From Branchiostoma floridae (lineage: Eukaryota > Chordata > Leptocardii > Amphioxiformes > Branchiostomatidae), in contig NC_049981.1 of NCBI RefSeq assembly GCF_000003815.2, forward strand, positions 1,666,481 through 1,730,480: DNA of 64,000 nt, given 5' to 3'. Made by a program: the position numbers and the translations under genes. Positions within the stretch are counted from its first letter, which is position 1. Each line of letters opens with the position of its first letter. Positions 55,001 through 61,000 of the stretch are shown piece after piece. Under the pieces are notes generated by a model. It was not told the DNA's origin and ran no database searches. It saw only the letters and a list, made by a program, of their open reading frames with translations.

Positions 55001-58000
55001 ACTAGATTTTAACTGACCAATCACATTTCCCAAGTTATTTGAACTGACCAATTACATTCCTCAAGTTGCATGAATTAGCTAACTATACAGCCTTCGCTTG
55101 ATGGAAGCAATGATGGAGTTGGAGACAGTTTTGGAATGCCCAGATAGACTGATGAAATTCCTAACCAAACAAAACTCTACCAGATTTGAATTGACCAATC
55201 ACAGCCCTCAAGTCATTTGAACTGACCAACCACAGCCCTCACCTGATGGAGGCAATGAGCCTCTTGATGGAGTCAGAGACAGTTTTGGAGTGCCCGGCGA
55301 GGAGCTGCCAGGTCGGAGGGTCCTTCGGGTTCACGGCCAGCAGCTTGGCTGTGGTGATCAGGGAGCTGGTGCTGTCGATGATGGTTCTACCAGCGATGAC
55401 GATTGGTTCCTGCGCCTTCCGTGCCTGGATGGTGAGAGAAATAGGCTAATTAGCATACAGGTTGTCAACCCAAAAGAGTGAGCAATTTTTCCTAAGCGAA
55501 TCTAGAAAGAAATATCAAAGTAAACTTGAACATTAACAAAACAAACAAATACAAAGTGTTCACCTACACATGGTCAAGCCTAATATGAACTACTACCTGC
55601 CCTGTTTATTCTTACTCTGAGTCAGTAACATTCCTATGCATATGTATATAATATGGCATTAAGCTCCTCAAGCTCTGTCCTTCAATTTGCTACATACTGT
55701 AACGGTAATGTAATCAAAGACTAAGTAACCATGTTGACAACTGTCCGGTCTAGGTCACTTGTAGAATTATATCATTAGCCTTACTTGAGGAAAAGAATTG
55801 GTACTACTATGTCCCATTCCTGGCCAGCATTCTTCGCTTCTGGTGCTTCTCTGTAGTTTTTAGAGTTCTTATCCGTCTTGTTTATGAGGTCTGTCCTTAG
55901 GGCATAACAACCTTTGCTAAGTCTATACTTTCTGGACTCTAGTTATGACACAAGATAATCAGTCCATCCTCACCTCTATGCTGATCTGTGCAGGCACGCT
56001 GGCGAACTCTGGGTTTGAAGCGAACGTTGTCAGGTTCTCCACTGCCTCCATCAGCGGCCTGCTCGCCTCCGCTACCTGCTGACGGTTCTGCTCGGTGAAG
56101 TTTCCATCTAGCGCCTACGGGAGAAAGAATCCTCATTAACATCACAAGAAGAACTACAGAAAAGGCTAAAAGTTCTTTACACACTGCCAAAGTTTTTTCC
56201 TGCAGACACCTATAGCTGCAGTGCGATGTAAAGCCAGTCATTATTGCCATGAGAAAGGAAACAGACAGTCATCTACAGGTTGACAAGTAGTTGTGTCCAA
56301 AGAACTTTAGGTTGTTATCCAGTACCAACGTACCAACCATCATTTACACCACAATAAGAACTATGGAAAAGCCAAAGTTTTCCACACGCTACCAAAGTTT
56401 TTTCTTGAAGACACCTAGCTGCAGTGCGATGTACAGTAAGTGATTCTTGCCCTAAAGGAAGGTGTCACAGACAATCACCGATATGTTGACAGGTGGTTGT
56501 GTCCAAAGAACTTTAGGTTTGTTATCCAGTGACGTAACAACCTGATGAAACTATTCATACTACAGAACTCAGTGACACCTCAGCAAATCTACACCTCCTT
56601 GCCTTTATGTCAGGTTAAAATTTCTATTGAAAGTCCTGTTACTTTGATATATTTGAATAAAATCCATCCCATAACTTTTAGACAACTGCATTTATTAAGT
56701 AGATGACTACAACACTGTTAAAGTAGGTGAAGTTGGAAGAAACAATTCTTAACCATTAATATCATCCAAACTTTTGAATTCTGCACCATTCAGTCATTTT
56801 GAAGAAATCCCATTCTGAATATCACCTCCATACCTTTATACTCTTGACCAGGTTGGCTGTGCTGTTGGCCACCTCCTTTGCTGATTGGACGAAGTGTCGC
56901 TTAGCAACAGGGTTGGAAGTCTTGGTGGAGGCGACGCGGCACATGTTGCAGAGCGAGGACGTGTGCTTGGCGATCACCGTGGCAGCAGACAGAACCTACA
57001 GAACACACACCCATAGCAACCGTTACCATACAGAACTACAGCTGAATAGTGGTAGTGTGTTAATACATGTAGTTATTGATGGCCATATCAATTCAATTTG
57101 TAGGTTCTTGACATTTTTATTTAAAACTTAAGAAACAGAGGGATGGGAGGAGAACCCGATGGTCTCTCCCTGAAACTGTGTGTAACATTAGGTACAGACT
57201 TTCCCCTCAGACTGTTTTCACATTCAGTCTTCCAATCTGGGATTATTTTTAAGGATTCAGAACCAAGAAATCAAATTGACATGGCATATGGAAACTGACT
57301 TCATTTGATCTTGACAGTTGATCCTAGATACTAACAAATCTGTCTACATTTTTCTGATAATCGTTCATGCAAAGAACAAAAGTTTAGGAAGAAGCAAGGA
57401 TGGTGCAAGTGGAATGGTTCATGCTCTGTTGATGGGAGTAAAGTGAGGTTAGTTGCTGGAGGTGTAGGTGGGAGGGGGGCAACCTGGAACTTGTGAAGAT
57501 TACTGACACTGGCTAAAAATATGTTGAAAACGACTGGAAACATCAGAGGCAATGTAGGTTAGGGCCATACAGCGTAAAGCTTTGAAGCTGTCAAGTGCAA
57601 AGTGCAGAGGCCAGTGCAGGGGGAACTCAGCTTGTGAAGGGTTAAAAGTCAGCTTGTGATGATTCTTTATGTACTCGGAGTAGGGACCATGCGGTGGGCA
57701 TGTGTGAAGCAACAATTCAATTTGTTTGCAAAGCGAAAGAAAAATCGTAATGTTGGGCTTTAAATGACCGTGGAGAATGCTAAAGCAGGGTTACCGTAAG
57801 CATTACAGTGTGAAGTACATGTATTGGGCCATGCAATGTACTGCTGGGCTTGTTGACAACTTACATATATAAGTCTTGAAGCTTTAAAGTGTTTTACGCC
57901 CACATACACATGTATGCATGCAGTGTTAAGCATAAGAACCGTGGTAAGCAAATCATCAAAGCTGTTTACAGGGAAATTTAATATTGGACCAGTACAGTAA

Positions 58001-61000
58001 AAAGTGTCGGGCCTGTTGAATGTCAAGCATTAGTGCCAAGTATTTGGCCCCAGCAGTGGACAATGCAGCAGGGCCCTTAAAAGTAAAACACCTAGGCTCT
58101 TAAGTGCAAAGCCTTAGGCCCATGCAGTGGAAAGAGAAGCATTGAGATCTTGAGGTGAAGATTTTTGCTGTGCCAGTGCAGTGGGAATTTTTTAGGGTCC
58201 GATCGAGGAGGGAGAAGCGTTGAGGGGTGCCTAACCTACCTTGATGGGCACAGTGCGGTCGCGCTAGTTTGAGAGAGAGTGAGAGCGGAGGTGAGATGAG
58301 AGTTAGGTCACACACAAACAAACACACACAAACAAACACTGTGAGACTGAGATGGAGAAGCGTGAGAAATGGAGCCACATGCACAACAGTGTAGTTAACA
58401 CAGACTCTTCATCTTAAAGTACAAACCTGTTAATTGATTCACGTATTTTACACACAAACCTAACTTATAAGCTAATTTCCTAAATTTGTAGTACACTATT
58501 CTAAGGATTTAGATGATGTAATGTTCTTTGCCTTTGTCATTGTCTGAAGCTTCACATTATGACATTTCTTATGACATATGACTTATAAAGATAAAAACGT
58601 ACAGTAATATTTACAGTATTTAGTCGTAGTTACAATAGCAATGCGATAAGGAATAGCAGACACTTAATACAAAGACAATACAGCGAAGCAAGCCTGAGTT
58701 CCATTTCTTTGCTACAGTGGCATAGATGTACAATCATGTAGATCAAAGCTGCAAGCTAGCTGAGCCACTGAATACTGTATTGTCACAGTACTGGTGTACT
58801 GTTCAAGTATTAAATAAAATACTGATAAAGCTTAACTACTGTCTTATAATGGTGAGAAGCAAGCCTAGCTATAGGTTCTTCTCCTATATGCTACAAGCGT
58901 ACATGTACATATACATCTTTCCTCTGCTACAGTGACGAAAGCTGCAAGCTGTTGGCTAGTGTAAAACCTACATTAAAGGCAACCTAAGCAATGTTAATAT
59001 ACTATAATCTATAGCCTTAAACGTGGAAAAGTGCCCCAAATCTCGACTCAATAATTAAAGTTCTACAACCCTGACTCGAGCTAATATTGCTTAGGTTGCC
59101 TCTAAATGGATCCTACTGTTATGGTACTAGTCTATTGTTACAGTAGTAATACTGTATTCTAATGTTGTATCACTAAGAGGGCGTGAAGCAAGCCTGTGTT
59201 CCTCTCCTGTTTGCTGCGGTGGCGTGGACGAAAGCTGCGAGCTGTTGGCCATTCCTGCAGCGTAAAACCCAACATTAATTGAAACCTACTGTTACAGTAC
59301 TGGACTTCCCGGCCCGTACCTGAGCCTGAGACGTTGTCGGGTCCAGTAGCTGCTGACACGCCATCTGGATGGCCTGGTTGGCCCGCGCAAACTGAGACTG
59401 GTCCACCAGCCCCTGCCGCCCGGCCTGGCTTGACGGGTCCGCAATGCCCACAAGGTACGCGGTCTGCAGGAAAAATAGGTCAGAGGTCAATATAAGATAT
59501 GTACAGTGGCGCCTTCACAGCAAATCACGGAAGGTGTCCTGCAGGATTTTCGTGATCTCCTGAGGGTTTTGCGTGACATACACAAAAATGGAACACCATT
59601 ATGGCTGCAAATTTCATCATCTTAGGTTTCCTATTTGTTCTTTTTCAACAGCATAACACGTGCAACATGCAACATCTTTGTTAAATGTTTTGTGGCAGAA
59701 TATTTTTGACTCACAAAGGAACGTGAACCCTTTTTGGACATTACAAAGTAAATACTAAGCAACAGAAGGTGAAAACGAAGCTTCAAACAGATTCAATATT
59801 CAGTGAGAAACTGCACGTACAGTGTTAGGTGAATACCCTTTCCTCACAATATGTTTTCATGCTCATCCTCTAGTTTAGCAACCGACAACATCTGGTGTAA
59901 TAAGGAAAAATTGCTGTATGTGAAAAGAAACGAACTGTACCTGAGCAGCCGCCTCTGTGAGCCCGCAGACTGCCGTGGATGCTCTTGTGACGGCTGAGCC
60001 GAACTCTTCGTGCTCACTGTTCTTGGCATGCTGGGTAATAGAGCTCATCGACTCTCCCAGCGTCTGAGAAACAAATAAAAATATTTTTCAGTAATTCATT
60101 TTAACTCAAATCAGATTCTCCTTTACATACAGGTTAACGTCTTCTGACTCATTCTCCTTAACTTATGAAAGATAGTGGATGCTACATGTACCTGAAACAT
60201 CTAACCCTTTAGAGAATTTATCCCACTGTTTGCTTTGTGTTGCATTCTACCTTGATGTTAAAAATTCACTGCCGAAATAAAACCTATTCATGTCATTACC
60301 CATACAATAACAATACTTAATTAAAATTTACCTAGCATAAATACCAAACTTAAGTTCTCAAACATGTCTTAAGAGAAAGTTCCCTACCTTAGACTTGTCC
60401 ATGACTGTCTCCAGGCAGTCAAAGTATGTCAGATCATTGACAGGCTCCATGGGGTTGTCCAGCATGCTGCGCATCACCTAAAACACAAAGATACACTATC
60501 AAAACAAGTCTCCACACCCCTGGAGCTGCAATGGGAGCACCCAGATTGCAAGGACAACATTCATATTGGACACTTTCATTCACTTGTTGTGGGTAGAGCA
60601 GGCCCTTTAAAAAAAAAATTCAATCATAGAACAATTGTGAAACATTCCAAGTCAACAATACATTGACATTTTTTGTATGTCATTATCCATGTACATTGAT
60701 GGTGAAGTGGAGAAAAAGCCTTGGAAACCATCCTACAAGCATTACATACATGTACGTTCAATCCAAACTTGACAAGAATGCTGACAGTCATGGTTTGACA
60801 CACATATCAAAATATCACAAGTATACTCTGTAGGTTTGAGGAGTTTTTGAAAAGAAAAAAATTGTGATGGGTCAAGGCAAGCTCCCATCATCGAAATACA
60901 GTGGAAACCAGTTAATTGCACAAAGGATAATCGCACACTTCTGTTAATTGCATGAAAATCCCAAAATTCCGTGATGGTGCAGTCCAGCTTCATAACTTCG

